A stretch of DNA of 33,020 bases from Deltaproteobacteria bacterium (GCA_947477565.1 CANJUR010000056.1:1-33020), one strand, 5' to 3'; counted from the first letter of the stretch, positions 22,836 through 31,436 are shown. Notes: generated by a model not told the origin, from the sequence alone. Made by a program: numbers and translations.

Positions 22836-24878
22836 TCAGGGTGCGACGCCGCCCACCAGAGGAAAGCGCCAAAGCTGGTCGTTGAGCGCGACCCCGGAGC
22901 GGTTGATGACCAGGTGTTGCCAGGTCTCGACGTCCTGGCCATCCTGGGTCTGCATCTGCTGGAGGTTCTGGGCGTACTGTCGGTGGAGGTAGTCCGCGAG
23001 TTCGCCCGCGCGAACAGCGCCGTCGTGGTTGTTGTCCGACTCCGCGACGCCGCGACGCAAGAAGTACGAGAGATACCCGCCGGCCTGGAAGCGCTGCGCC
23101 ACCTGCGAAAGTACGTCTTCCTCCGAGCTGTACATCCCGAAGCGGTTGCGCGACGCGCCGAACGATCGCTCGAATCCGCCGGAAAAACAGCTGTCGAGCG
23201 CAAGCATGTCCACGTCCGCGTGCACGCCGTCGAAGAGCGTCGCCATCTGGTGCGCGTTGATCTCGCCGTCGCGCAACACGATCGACTCGACGAAACCATC
23301 CGGGTCAGCGGCGGTGTCCTGCGACGCCTCGCGGTTGCCGTGCCCCGAGTGGAAGAACATAAACACATCGTTGGGACCGACCCGCGACCCCATGGTCTGG
23401 AAGGCCTGGCTCACCGCGGCGGTGGTGGCCTCGGCGTCCGTGAGCACGACGAAGTTCTGCGGGCTGCCGAGGTGAGCGTTGATGTACGACTGGGCGAGCT
23501 GCCGGGCGTCGTCGGCGCACCCGTAGAGGTTGCCGCGGCTGCCGTAGTCGGAGATGCCGACGAAGATGCCGAACATGTTGCCCTGGCCCGCGCGGCCCGC
23601 GACGTTTCCCACCGGAGCGCCGTTGGCAGCCATCGTCGGACGCGCCGACGAGGCCGCCGTCAGACTGAACGGACCGGTCGCCCCGGGGCGATACGACGAC
23701 ACCTCGACGCGGTAGCTACCGGCGGCCGGGAGGGTCAATGCGATGGTGCTGTTGGTGTCCGCGGAGGTGGTGTCGTCGTTGGTCCAGCGCTGGCCGTTCG
23801 GGGCGATGAGGGTGAGCGTGGGATCGAATCCCGTGGAGTTCAGCCGCAGCGTGACCATGTCCCCCTGGCGCCCATCGAGTCGGTAAGCCCGCACGAAACG
23901 TCCGCCGGACGAAGGATCACCCGGCGTGAGGTACTCATTGACGGGCGTCCCGACGACGAGGCCGCCGCCAGGGCCGGTCTGCGCGTCCGGGGCATGGTTG
24001 TTCGAGCCGGTCACGATGAGTCCCTGCCCCGGCGCGCCGGCGCTCACCTGGATGGTGTAGGCGCCCGCCGTGGCCGGGGCATACGACGTCGCGACGATGC
24101 GGTAGCGGCCGTCGATCGGCGCGGTGAAATCCACGCGGGAGTTGGTGTTGTCCGGCGCGACGTCGTCGTTATCGACGGCATCCCCGGTGGGCGGCTCGAC
24201 CCGAAGCAGCGTGTCGAACTGCGGGCTCTGCATCGTGATGGCGACGCGCGATCCGCGCTGGAGGGAGACCTGGTGCACGCGAAAGAAGTGCCCCGCGGTG
24301 TCGCGCTCTGCAGTCGGATCGAGGGTGCCCTGGAGCGTCTGCACAACGGCCCCGGTCGCGGCCGGAACCACCGGTTGCGCTACCGGCTCTGGCTGCGGTG
24401 CAGAGGGGGTTTCCTCGGGTGGCGCAATCGGCACCATGGACACGCCACCGCCCGCCAACGGCAGTGCTCCCGGCTGCCCCATCGGCTGCATCGCGGGCTG
24501 GCCATCGGGCGCCGGAATCGGAGTGATCGAGAGACCCGCGGGCGGCGGCGCAGCGGGAATGATCGTGCCCGCGGGATACGGGTTTTCGGGCTGACCAGTG
24601 GAGTACCACTCAGGGTGCACTCGATATCGGTCTTCATCGTCGTTGGGCTTGTCGTCGGGTGGCTTCGCCCGACCCTCGACGACACCGAGGGCGAGTCCCA
24701 CGCGGGCCACTCGCGACGGCGCCGCGGCCGCTCCGACCCGCGGCCGCCCGTCAGGACCAAGCGCGTTGGGCCCCGCCCGCAGCGGCGCAGGAGCATGTGC
24801 AGCGCTGCGATTGCGCTGACATCCGAGGCCCTGCACCGCCAATACGGCAAGCACGAGATGGATCGGTCGATGGTTCAT
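22836..24878 (-). CDS. Caspase-fold (peptidase C14) lipoprotein with PPC-like domains
   Basis: The 680-residue product begins MNHRPIHLVLAVLAVQGLGC, a lipoprotein signal with Cys20. A Pro/Ala/Gly-rich linker runs to ~175. Two beta-domains of PPC (pre-peptidase C-terminal) type follow: ~180-278 (VQTLQGTLDPTAERDTAGHF, FDTLLRV, YRIVATSYAP) and ~310-408 (FVRAYRLDGRQGD, FDPTLTLIAPNG, YRVEVSSYRPG). Residues ~434-640 form a caspase-like domain: MFGIFVGISDYG, LYGCADDARQLAQ, FMFFHSGHGNRE with catalytic His513, and DMLALDSCFSGGF with catalytic Cys564. DNNHDGAVRAGEL (614-626) resembles an EF-hand and could bind Ca2+, as metacaspases often require. The dyad is intact, so it is probably an active cysteine peptidase on the periplasmic or outer-surface side. 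It lies 45 bp downstream of the pseudokinase-SUMF1 gene, probably in one transcript. Confidence 0.9.
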   Translation of the reverse strand: MNHRPIHLVLAVLAVQGLGCQRNRSAAHAPAPLRAGPNALGPDGRPRVGAAAAPSRVARVGLALGVVEGRAKPPDDKPNDDEDRYRVHPEWYSTGQPENPYPAGTIIPAAPPPAGLSITPIPAPDGQPAMQPMGQPGALPLAGGGVSMVPIAPPEETPSAPQPEPVAQPVVPAATGAVVQTLQGTLDPTAERDTAGHFFRVHQVSLQRGSRVAITMQSPQFDTLLRVEPPTGDAVDNDDVAPDNTNSRVDFTAPIDGRYRIVATSYAPATAGAYTIQVSAGAPGQGLIVTGSNNHAPDAQTGPGGGLVVGTPVNEYLTPGDPSSGGRFVRAYRLDGRQGDMVTLRLNSTGFDPTLTLIAPNGQRWTNDDTTSADTNSTIALTLPAAGSYRVEVSSYRPGATGPFSLTAASSARPTMAANGAPVGNVAGRAGQGNMFGIFVGISDYGSRGNLYGCADDARQLAQSYINAHLGSPQNFVVLTDAEATTAAVSQAFQTMGSRVGPNDVFMFFHSGHGNREASQDTAADPDGFVESIVLRDGEINAHQMATLFDGVHADVDMLALDSCFSGGFERSFGASRNRFGMYSSEEDVLSQVAQRFQAGGYLSYFLRRGVAESDNNHDGAVRAGELADYLHRQYAQNLQQMQTQDGQDVETWQHLVINRSGVALNDQLWRFPLVGGVAP

Positions 24879-24923
24879 TGCGCGTCTCCGAGGCGATGAT
24901 ACGTCGATCCACTCGACCGACTA

Positions 24924-26660
24924 TCACTCGTTGTGGCGGGGGAAGCCCGCGCACCGGAAGCCGACGCCGCGGCTACGCATCGACTCCGTGTGCCGCCCGC
25001 GAGTCGCGGCGCGCAGCCCAGACGCGACGCTGATCGCCCAGGTGCCGCCGCGAAACACGCGCAGCCCTTCCGGGGTCGATGACGGCCCGGTGGGGTCGAT
25101 CGGCACCGACGGACCGGGGAGGTCGTATCCGGGAGCGTAGAGGTCCGCCGTCCATTCGGCGACGTTGCCGACCATGTCGAGGATACCCGTCGAGGTCACG
25201 TCGCCGCGCGACTCGCCGACCGCGCAAGTCCCGAGGCGCGGCGACAGCCCCGACCAGCAAACCCCTTCGCCGGGAACTGCGTTGCCCCACGGGTACCTTC
25301 CCCCTTCGGGCCCGCGCGCCGCGAACGCCCACTGCGCTTCCGTCGGCAGACGCCGCGGGCCGCCGGGGTGCCCAGCCCACTCGCAGTACTCGCGCGCAGA
25401 ACTCCAATCGATGCAGTTGATCGGGTGCCCGACGCGATCATCGTGACGCCAGTTGCAGTGGAGTCCCTCGTCCGGCGCCCGCTCCAGTGGATGCCCGCGA
25501 TGTTCCCAGTAGGACCCGTAGGCCCCGACCGAGACCTCCGTCCGGTCGAAGCAAAACCCGGTGATGTTCACCACGTGCCGCGGGCGCTGGTCGGCCTCCC
25601 CGCGATCCTCCCGCGAGCCCATCAAGAACTGTCCCCCCGCCAGCCACACCATCCCCGGCGGACACTCCGGCGTCACCTCGTTCCGGTGAACCACCACGCT
25701 CGGCGCACCCGAGGATGCTCCAGGCCGCCGATGCGCCCACGCGAGCGCCACGATCATCACCCCGATGCCCAGCGTCCCGACGCACAGCGCGCCCACCGCC
25801 CACCGCCGACGATCAACCGGCGATCGCACCGACACCGCGTATTCCCACGCAGCCTCGGCCTCGACCACCGAGTCAAACCGATTCTCTGGATCCACCGCGA
25901 CACAACCTTCAAACCACTCTTCGAACCACTCCCTCAGCGGGACGTTCGAGTCCCCCAACCCGCGCAACTGATCGGCCGACGGCAGCGTCTCACCGTCCAG
26001 GCGACCATCCCCCTGAGCGGCCCGATCGGACTCCGGTACTGGCCCGGACAACATCGCAAACGCAAGCTTTCCAAGGGCTCGCACGTCGAGTGACCGTGAA
26101 GTGACCGACTCCTCTTTCCGTGCGTCCCGCGACCGACGGCTCTCCGCGAGAATCGACGCGAGCCCGAAGCCCAGCACGCTCACACGCCACGCCGGCTTCT
26201 CCCGCGGGTTCGACGCCACGCAGACGTCGTCCGCCCGCAGGTCGCCGTGCACCATCCCGACTTCGTGCGCGCTCGCCACCGCGTCGAAGACCTGTCGCAT
26301 CAGCACCGAAACCACCGCAAGAGGGAGCGGTCCGGTCTTCGCGAGCACCGCCGGGAGAGGATCGCCCACGACCTCCTCCATCGCCATCCACGCGTCGCCG
26401 GAGTCGAGATCGAAGCCCGTCGCGAGCACCCCGGGCACGTGCGCGCTCGCGATCACGGGTGCGCCACGAAGCAACTCCACGAGGTGCTCCCGTGTCGCCT
26501 CGTCGCCGACCCGGGAAGAGAGCACACGCACCGTGCGTCGCCGTCCGGTGCTGCGCTGCACCGCCAGGTAGATCGCGCCGACGCCGTCGATGCACCACGT
26601 GGACTCCACGACGAAGTCGCCTCCGATGACTGTCCCTGGCTCGACGCTGCCCCGGCTCAC
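24924..26660 (-). CDS. Membrane protein: pseudokinase domain, TM segment, extracytoplasmic SUMF1 domain
   Basis: GTG 26660 gives 578 residues. The N-terminal kinase-like domain (~12-275) retains a degenerate glycine loop (IDGVGAIYLAV) but has RTVRVLS where the ATP-binding lysine belongs (Arg45), HGDLRADD in the catalytic loop (Asp140 kept, Lys to Arg, Asn to Asp) and VSVLGFGLAS in place of DFG (Asp to Gly164). Losing both the VAIK lysine and the DFG aspartate marks a pseudokinase. A single TM segment (WAVGALCVGTLGIGVMIVAL, 287-306) follows. The outer part (~333-578) is a SUMF1/FGE domain: GMVWLAGGQFLMGSREDRGE, FCFDRTEVSVGAY, LPTEAQWAFAARG, YPWGN, GNVAEWTADLY and RVFRGGTWAISVASGLRAA. It lacks the two catalytic FGE cysteines, so it is probably a sensor or binding domain. 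Next gene on the strand: the caspase-like lipoprotein. Confidence 0.9.
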   Translation of the reverse strand: MSRGSVEPGTVIGGDFVVESTWCIDGVGAIYLAVQRSTGRRRTVRVLSSRVGDEATREHLVELLRGAPVIASAHVPGVLATGFDLDSGDAWMAMEEVVGDPLPAVLAKTGPLPLAVVSVLMRQVFDAVASAHEVGMVHGDLRADDVCVASNPREKPAWRVSVLGFGLASILAESRRSRDARKEESVTSRSLDVRALGKLAFAMLSGPVPESDRAAQGDGRLDGETLPSADQLRGLGDSNVPLREWFEEWFEGCVAVDPENRFDSVVEAEAAWEYAVSVRSPVDRRRWAVGALCVGTLGIGVMIVALAWAHRRPGASSGAPSVVVHRNEVTPECPPGMVWLAGGQFLMGSREDRGEADQRPRHVVNITGFCFDRTEVSVGAYGSYWEHRGHPLERAPDEGLHCNWRHDDRVGHPINCIDWSSAREYCEWAGHPGGPRRLPTEAQWAFAARGPEGGRYPWGNAVPGEGVCWSGLSPRLGTCAVGESRGDVTSTGILDMVGNVAEWTADLYAPGYDLPGPSVPIDPTGPSSTPEGLRVFRGGTWAISVASGLRAATRGRHTESMRSRGVGFRCAGFPRHNE

Positions 26661-26792
26661 GGAACCCCCGTATCACCGATGCGGAATCATTGCAGCACTG
26701 CGACCGTCAGCCCCCAATCGCGACGGTTGGGACGTGCACTTCTCTCGCCGTTCAGCGACCGGGGCCCGCCATGGTAGACCCGCGACGCCGCC

Positions 26793-27251
26793 ATGAACCG
26801 CGACCCCCTCGAAGACCCCTCGCTCCTCGCCTCCCTTGAAGCCGCGGACATCGAGCTTGCGACGGACCTCGCCGCGGAGTCCGACGCTTCACCCACACGA
26901 CGCCCGAAGCTCCTCGACCCCGTCCTCGCGGTGCTCTTCGCGGAGCCTTTGGAGAGCGCGACGGTCCGCGTGACGGACGCCGCCCGCCACTGGCGCGAGG
27001 TGACCGCCCGCGAGGCACCCTCCATCGAGCGCATCGCCACCGCCGGAACCCTCGTGCGCATCGATACCGACCTCATCTCGGGCTACCTCGCCGTGGTCAC
27101 CCCGGAGGAGACCTGGCGCGCCTTCGTCGAGCGTCCACAGCTCGGAACCATCCTCGCGCTTCTGCTCCGTCAGCCTCTCGCGACCGTCGAAGCGGCGATC
27201 GCCGACGGCCCCGTCACGCTCAAGCCGACGGAGCCTGTGCTGCCGACTTGA
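26793..27251 (+). CDS. Hypothetical protein, 152 residues
   Basis: ATG 26793 starts a 152-residue acidic-to-neutral protein without signal peptide, TM segment or known motif. Predicted helices include ASLEAADIELATDLAAES, KLLDPVLAVLFAEPLESATV and LGTILALLLRQPLATVEAAI; the middle reads SGYLAVVTPEETWRAFVERP. Codon use (strong GC at third positions) supports real coding. It diverges from the pseudokinase-SUMF1 gene (132-bp spacer) and its last 32 bp overlap the 3' end of the convergent TgpA-like gene (27220-27251). Family not recognised. Confidence 0.65.
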   Translation: MNRDPLEDPSLLASLEAADIELATDLAAESDASPTRRPKLLDPVLAVLFAEPLESATVRVTDAARHWREVTAREAPSIERIATAGTLVRIDTDLISGYLAVVTPEETWRAFVERPQLGTILALLLRQPLATVEAAIADGPVTLKPTEPVLPT

Positions 27252-29412
27252 GTTCGGCCTTCAGTGCGTCGAGTTGCTCGCGGGTGAGCGTCTCGTCGCC
27301 GAAGCGCGCGGCCGTGTACCGCTCGGACACCCTCATCGCCATGGCCGCAAAGGCGTCCTGACGGAGCGTTAGCTCCTGCGCCCATGCGAGCGGCGTGCGA
27401 TTGGCCGGCCGCGCGATGCCCCGCGCCACCAGCGCCGCGTCGAGCGCCCGCGCGAGTTCCTGTGCTGCCTTCACCGCCATCGACGGGGGCGCACCCCGGA
27501 GCCCGCCCCCACTGCGCCGCCACCCGCGGAGTTGCCACGCCAACGCACCCAGGGTGAGTGCCCCGAGGGCGACGCCCGCCACGCCCTTCCACGGCACCGC
27601 CGGCCCCAGACGAACGGCTCGCCCACGCTCGAGTACGCGAGGGGAGAGCGTGTCGTGCCGCCGACGCTGCTCGATGAATCGCCACAACTTCCGGGCGATC
27701 TGCGCCTGCATCCCGAGGTCGAAATCGACCACGTAGTGACGCCATCGCATGCGCATCGCCTCGACCACGGCGTCGATCTCCGCGACGAGCCCGGTGCGCA
27801 CGACCGGCATCTCGCCCGCGGGCGGAGTCGGGTCGAAGGTCACCCAGCCCTCGGTCGCGTCCCACACCTCGACCCAGCTGTGCGCGTCCCCCTGGCGAAC
27901 CGCGTAGAACCTGCCGTAGCGGTTGAAGGTTCCGCCGAGAAAACCCGTGACGTTGCGGGTCGGGATGCCCAGCGTACGGAGCATGACCGCCATCGCCGTG
28001 GAGAAGTACTCGCAATGGCCTGCGTGCGTGCGAAAGAGGAAGTCCTCCAGCGGCCGGGCAGCCCCGCCGCTCTCCAACTGCAGGGTGTAGCGCCAGCGAG
28101 AGAGAAAGTGCTCGACGGCGTGTGCGCGGCCGAGCGTCGTGGTCTCCGCTGCGGTCACCTGATGGGCGAGGTCGCGCACGCGCGGCGAAAGGTCACTCGG
28201 CAACTGCACGTAACGGTTGGTGAACGCGTCGCGCCGCTCATCGAGACGCCGGTGCCCGGCGGGGCGGGCCGGCGTTCCACTCATAAACACCGTGTAAACA
28301 AGCCCAATGCCGTCATTGCTGCTGTACCGAACGCCGTCGTCGTGGTCGATGCTGAGGTCGGCGTAGTGCGGGAAACCGCCCTCGAAACGCGCGTCGATAC
28401 GAAACCCTACGGCGCCTTCGAGCACCGGCACCACCGGGGGGTCGAGCGGGTCGAGCACGATGCGCACCGCAAGGTCGCGGTCGGGATCGGGCATGCGAGT
28501 GAGCGCGTAGAGGGTGCCGTCGCGCTCGATGCGCTGGTGGTCGCCGCCGACGTTGGGCCGCCGCGACCAGGCGCGGCCGTTGTAGGTGTCGAAGGTCGTC
28601 CCGCGCAGCCGGAAGGTGCGCACAAACGGCGGGTTTGTCGGCAGGTTGGGCGGCTGCACCCGCAGCACGATGGTCTGGTCGGTGCGAATCGTCCCGTGGC
28701 CGCTCAAATCGACGCTCGTGCCGAAGCCCGCCATCACCGTGTCGGCCCGCGAGCGCACCGTGAGGATGCCCAGACCGATGCGCGGAAACAGCACGAAGAT
28801 CACTGCGGTAAGAAGGAAGATCGGCACCGCGAGGACGGACGATCCGGCGAGCAGCCCGGCGCCCACCACGCGCCGCGAGCGGAGGATGCGCGCGACGTCG
28901 ATGGGCACTCCGGCGCGGCCCGCGCGGGCGTCGGCGAGGTAGTTGCCCTCGATCTCGTGACGGAGGTGTCCGAGGGTCATCGCCCATGGGGTCGCGATGA
29001 CGAAGCCGACGAAGCAGAGCGCGTAGGAGAGCCCGCCGCCGAGCACCGTCGCCGCGATGAGCTGGAGAATCGCCAGCAGCGTGATCTGCTGGTAGTCGCG
29101 CGCCGTGCGACGGCTGGCGAGGCGGTTGACCTGGAGCAGCGCGGCAAATTCGACAACGGTCAGCAGCGCCTCGGCGCCGAAGAAAAGCGCACGCGTGACC
29201 TGGGCGGCGAGGGCCAGGACGAGGGCGATGTTCCAGGTTCGGGCGTAGCGCTCGGACTGAAGGAGGTCGCCCTCAACGAACCAACTGACGGCGACGCCCA
29301 CCGCGGTCAGCGCAAGACTGATCACGGGCATTTCCCCACCCGCCCCGAGGGCCACAAGTCCGAGCACCGCCAGTGTAAACACCGAGAATTTGTGGACCTG
29401 CGAAAACTTCAC
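27220..29412 (-). CDS. TgpA-like transmembrane transglutaminase (DUF3488-Transglut_core-DUF4129)
   Basis: GTG 29412 overlaps the upstream DUF58 stop by 4 nt (GTGA) and gives 730 residues. The N-terminal DUF3488/TgpA_N part has about seven membrane segments (to ~210: FTLAVLGLVALGAG, ISLALTAVGVAVSW, NIALVLALAAQVT, LLAILQLIAATVLG, LCFVGFVIATP, GAGLLAGSSVLAVP, LLTAVIFVLF). A periplasmic domain with a transglutaminase core follows: THAGHCEYFSTAMAVMLRTL (Cys467), RQGDAHSWVEVWD (His511) and GWVTFDPTPP (Asp527), a complete triad. A final TM segment (~597-615) precedes a DUF4129-like C-terminus (~650-720). Bacterial TgpA is an essential periplasmic transglutaminase in Pseudomonas; this homologue likely works on envelope proteins or peptidoglycan. 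A MoxR ATPase gene usually belongs to this cluster but is missing here. The stop at 27222-27220 lies inside the convergent gene. Confidence 0.93.
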   Translation of the reverse strand: MKFSQVHKFSVFTLAVLGLVALGAGGEMPVISLALTAVGVAVSWFVEGDLLQSERYARTWNIALVLALAAQVTRALFFGAEALLTVVEFAALLQVNRLASRRTARDYQQITLLAILQLIAATVLGGGLSYALCFVGFVIATPWAMTLGHLRHEIEGNYLADARAGRAGVPIDVARILRSRRVVGAGLLAGSSVLAVPIFLLTAVIFVLFPRIGLGILTVRSRADTVMAGFGTSVDLSGHGTIRTDQTIVLRVQPPNLPTNPPFVRTFRLRGTTFDTYNGRAWSRRPNVGGDHQRIERDGTLYALTRMPDPDRDLAVRIVLDPLDPPVVPVLEGAVGFRIDARFEGGFPHYADLSIDHDDGVRYSSNDGIGLVYTVFMSGTPARPAGHRRLDERRDAFTNRYVQLPSDLSPRVRDLAHQVTAAETTTLGRAHAVEHFLSRWRYTLQLESGGAARPLEDFLFRTHAGHCEYFSTAMAVMLRTLGIPTRNVTGFLGGTFNRYGRFYAVRQGDAHSWVEVWDATEGWVTFDPTPPAGEMPVVRTGLVAEIDAVVEAMRMRWRHYVVDFDLGMQAQIARKLWRFIEQRRRHDTLSPRVLERGRAVRLGPAVPWKGVAGVALGALTLGALAWQLRGWRRSGGGLRGAPPSMAVKAAQELARALDAALVARGIARPANRTPLAWAQELTLRQDAFAAMAMRVSERYTAARFGDETLTREQLDALKAELKSAAQAPSA

Positions 29413-30497
29413 GCCGGCTTCACCCTCTGCCGCCCAGCGGTCTCGCCGTCGTCCGGTAGCAACGGCTCCGGCGGCAGCTTCGCGAGGAAGGCCAACACCC
29501 GATCGGCCGCCCCGGACGACGGCCGCGCCTGCAGCAACCCGGTCCCTTCGAAGGGTGCGACCTGCGCCACCAACTGCACCGATGCTCCTCGTTTCAGCGC
29601 GTCCAGCGCCGCGCCCGCCGCGCGCCGGATCTCCTCCTCCACCCTCAGCAACGCCACCCTCCGCAGCGACCCGTCCTCCGCGGCGCTTTCCGCAACGCGG
29701 TTGGCCACCTCGATTCGCACCGCGCGCGCCCCCTCCCGCCGCCGCTCGCGCGCCACCAGCTTTCCCATCGCTGCGGTCTTCGCCCAGTGGATGTCGCGCA
29801 CCGGGTCGCCGTCCGCCAGCTCTCGCACGCCGTCTACCTCCCCGTACCCGCGCTCTTCCCGCGTGACCTGCTCGCCGAAGACCACCACCGGGGTGCGCTC
29901 CGCGCCCGTGCGCAGCGGCGACGGATAGACCAACTGCACCTCCCGCATGTCGATCTCCCGCCACTTCTCGAAGAGCCCGAAAGGGAAGCGCGTCGCCACC
30001 CGCAGGGCAAGGTACGTCTCCGGCCCACGCACTGGCGCCACCCGCCGATACGCCGCGGTCTGCCGCGCCCCGGCGGCCACCTTGAGGAAATAGCACCGCT
30101 TGTCCGTGCGGCGATTCTCGAGCCGATCTTCGACCTCGATGGAGTAGCTCGGCGCGTACTTCTTGCGGTTGTACACCTCGATCTCCACCAGCGCGGGCGC
30201 TCCCGCGTACGCCCGGCGCGGCAGCCGTCGGCGAAACTCCAACCCCTGCAACGCGATCTCCGACAGCACCCCGCTCAGGATCACCAACGAAAGCATCAGC
30301 CCCAGCACCAGGTAGAGCAGGTTGTTTCCCGTATTCACCGCGGCAAAGCCGACGCCGAAGGTGATTCCGATGAAGACCTTACCATCTCGTGTAAAACGCA
30401 ACCTACGCGGCGGCCGCAGGACGGCCCAGACCACGCGACGGACTGCATCGAGCACCGCACTCGAAAGCCGTCGCACCAATGCTCCTGCGCGCGCCAT
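29409..30497 (-). CDS. DUF58 domain membrane protein
   Basis: The 362-residue protein has two adjacent hydrophobic segments near the N-terminus (GKVFIGITFGVGFAAVN and LLYLVLGLMLSLVILSGVL, 39-78), then a beta-rich region (PALVEIEVYNRKKYAPSYSI, FPFGLFEKWREID) and the DUF58 signature YGEVDGVRELADGDPVRDIH with WAKTAAMGKLVARE (218-251). The C-terminal half resembles a von Willebrand A-like fold. DUF58 proteins sit with MoxR AAA ATPases and TgpA-like transglutaminases in many bacteria; here the TgpA-like gene follows with a 4-nt overlap, but upstream is a divergent lipoprotein pseudogene and no MoxR gene. The pair may act with a MoxR encoded elsewhere. Start ATG 30497-30495. Biochemical function is unknown for the family. 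Confidence 0.92.
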   Translation of the reverse strand: MARAGALVRRLSSAVLDAVRRVVWAVLRPPRRLRFTRDGKVFIGITFGVGFAAVNTGNNLLYLVLGLMLSLVILSGVLSEIALQGLEFRRRLPRRAYAGAPALVEIEVYNRKKYAPSYSIEVEDRLENRRTDKRCYFLKVAAGARQTAAYRRVAPVRGPETYLALRVATRFPFGLFEKWREIDMREVQLVYPSPLRTGAERTPVVVFGEQVTREERGYGEVDGVRELADGDPVRDIHWAKTAAMGKLVARERRREGARAVRIEVANRVAESAAEDGSLRRVALLRVEEEIRRAAGAALDALKRGASVQLVAQVAPFEGTGLLQARPSSGAADRVLAFLAKLPPEPLLPDDGETAGRQRVKPA

Positions 30498-30556
30498 GAA
30501 CGATCGGCGCGCAGCCTACCACCCGCGCTGACCTCCCGCGGTATCGTGCTCGCCCC

Positions 30557-31417
30557 ATGCGCGGTTCCATCGTCGTCGGCCTCGTGCTTTTCGCCGCCTG
30601 CGAGTCCCCCGGGGACGCTCCCGCCGCGGGCCCGACCGTGCGCACGGACTTCGCCCGCCGATCGCGATTCTTCGCCGCCCCGTTTCCCGGCGATGACGTC
30701 AGCTGCACCACCCTCGACCACTCGCAACGGCCCAACCCCGCGCAACAGCGCTACGTTCTCGGCCTCATCGACCTCGCCGCGCGCTCCCGCGGCTTCGCCA
30801 CCAGCGCAACCGTCTACCTCCCGCTCACGGACGATCCGTCGGCCCTGCAACTCCCCTCCCCCGCGGCGAGCGTGCGCCCCGATGCGTAGGTGTTCGTCTT
30901 CGACCTCGACCGCAGCGAGCGCGCGCCGATCACTGCCCGCTGGATGCACAACGACAGCCCATACGGCGGCGACGGGAGGCTCATCCGCGTCCCGGTGCAG
31001 GGCATCCCGCAGCGCGCCAACACCCGCTGCGCCGCCGTCGTGCGACGCGCCCTCGCCCGCGGCGAACAGTCTCGCTTCGTTCGCGACGGGGAGAGCCGCC
31101 CGGTGGTGACCATCCCGCGACGCCGCGCGACCGCTTCGGGTCCGCTGCCCACGGTGCTCTTCGTGCGCACCTGCGACGATCGGCCGCTCGTGGACCGCGG
31201 CGTCCGCGCCATCGCAGGCGGACTGCGCAACGTGATCGCGGGCAACCGCCGAGGCGCGACGGCGGTCGTAGCGCAACTCCCGGGGGACACCCTCGAGGAC
31301 GGCCACGAGGCGGCGTTTCAAACCGCGGAGCCCAGGCGCCTCGATTGTTTCTTCCGGCAATCCCTCGCCGCGGTGCATCCCGCCATCGTCGGACCCGGCA
31401 CCCACTGCGGTGACTGA
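30557..31417 (+). pseudogene. Lipoprotein gene interrupted by a single in-frame TAG
   Basis: ATG 30557 starts MRGSIVVGLVLFAAC, a lipoprotein signal (Cys15). The text continues FFAAPFPGDDVSC, QQRYVLGLIDLAARSRGFAT, VYLPLTDDP to SVRPDA, then TAG at 30887-30889, and in the same frame VFVFDLDRSERAPITARW, RRALARGEQSRFVRDGES, VLFVRTCDD and RQSLAAVHPAIVGPGTHCGD to TGA 31415-31417. Only one codon breaks an otherwise continuous 286-codon frame. The 'PFP-D' opening and PVFVFDLD-like segment resemble large myxobacterial lipoproteins that continue into an alpha/beta-hydrolase part; those are about twice as long, so the gene may also be 3'-truncated. Alternatives: sequencing error at 30887-30889, or a recent nonsense mutation. 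Function unknown. Confidence 0.7.
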
Positions 31418-31436
31418 AAGCGAGCCTATTTTCCCG

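Noticed and set aside
22131..24899. 922-codon plus-strand open frame opposite the caspase-like gene
   Set aside because: Arg/His/Gly-rich translation without motifs; it is the antisense shadow of the minus-strand genes, whose products have clear domains. Long shadow frames are normal at this GC content.
27532..29928. 798-codon plus-strand open frame opposite the TgpA-like gene
   Set aside because: Same reason: it mirrors a gene with a complete transglutaminase triad and TM segments.
12626..30889. All three amber-interrupted genes (TAG at 12770, 21960, 30887) as a sign of amber recoding
   Set aside because: Intact genes here end normally with TAG (730-732, 13543-13545, 21815-21817), and the amber-interrupted 12626-12912 and 21878-22007 fragments are also truncated, so suppression or reassignment is not needed.
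31410..31436. GTG 31410 as start of the HDWSHFHNHGEF protein
   Set aside because: It would overlap the preceding stop and lacks a ribosome site; ATG 31437 was preferred, though neither is well supported.
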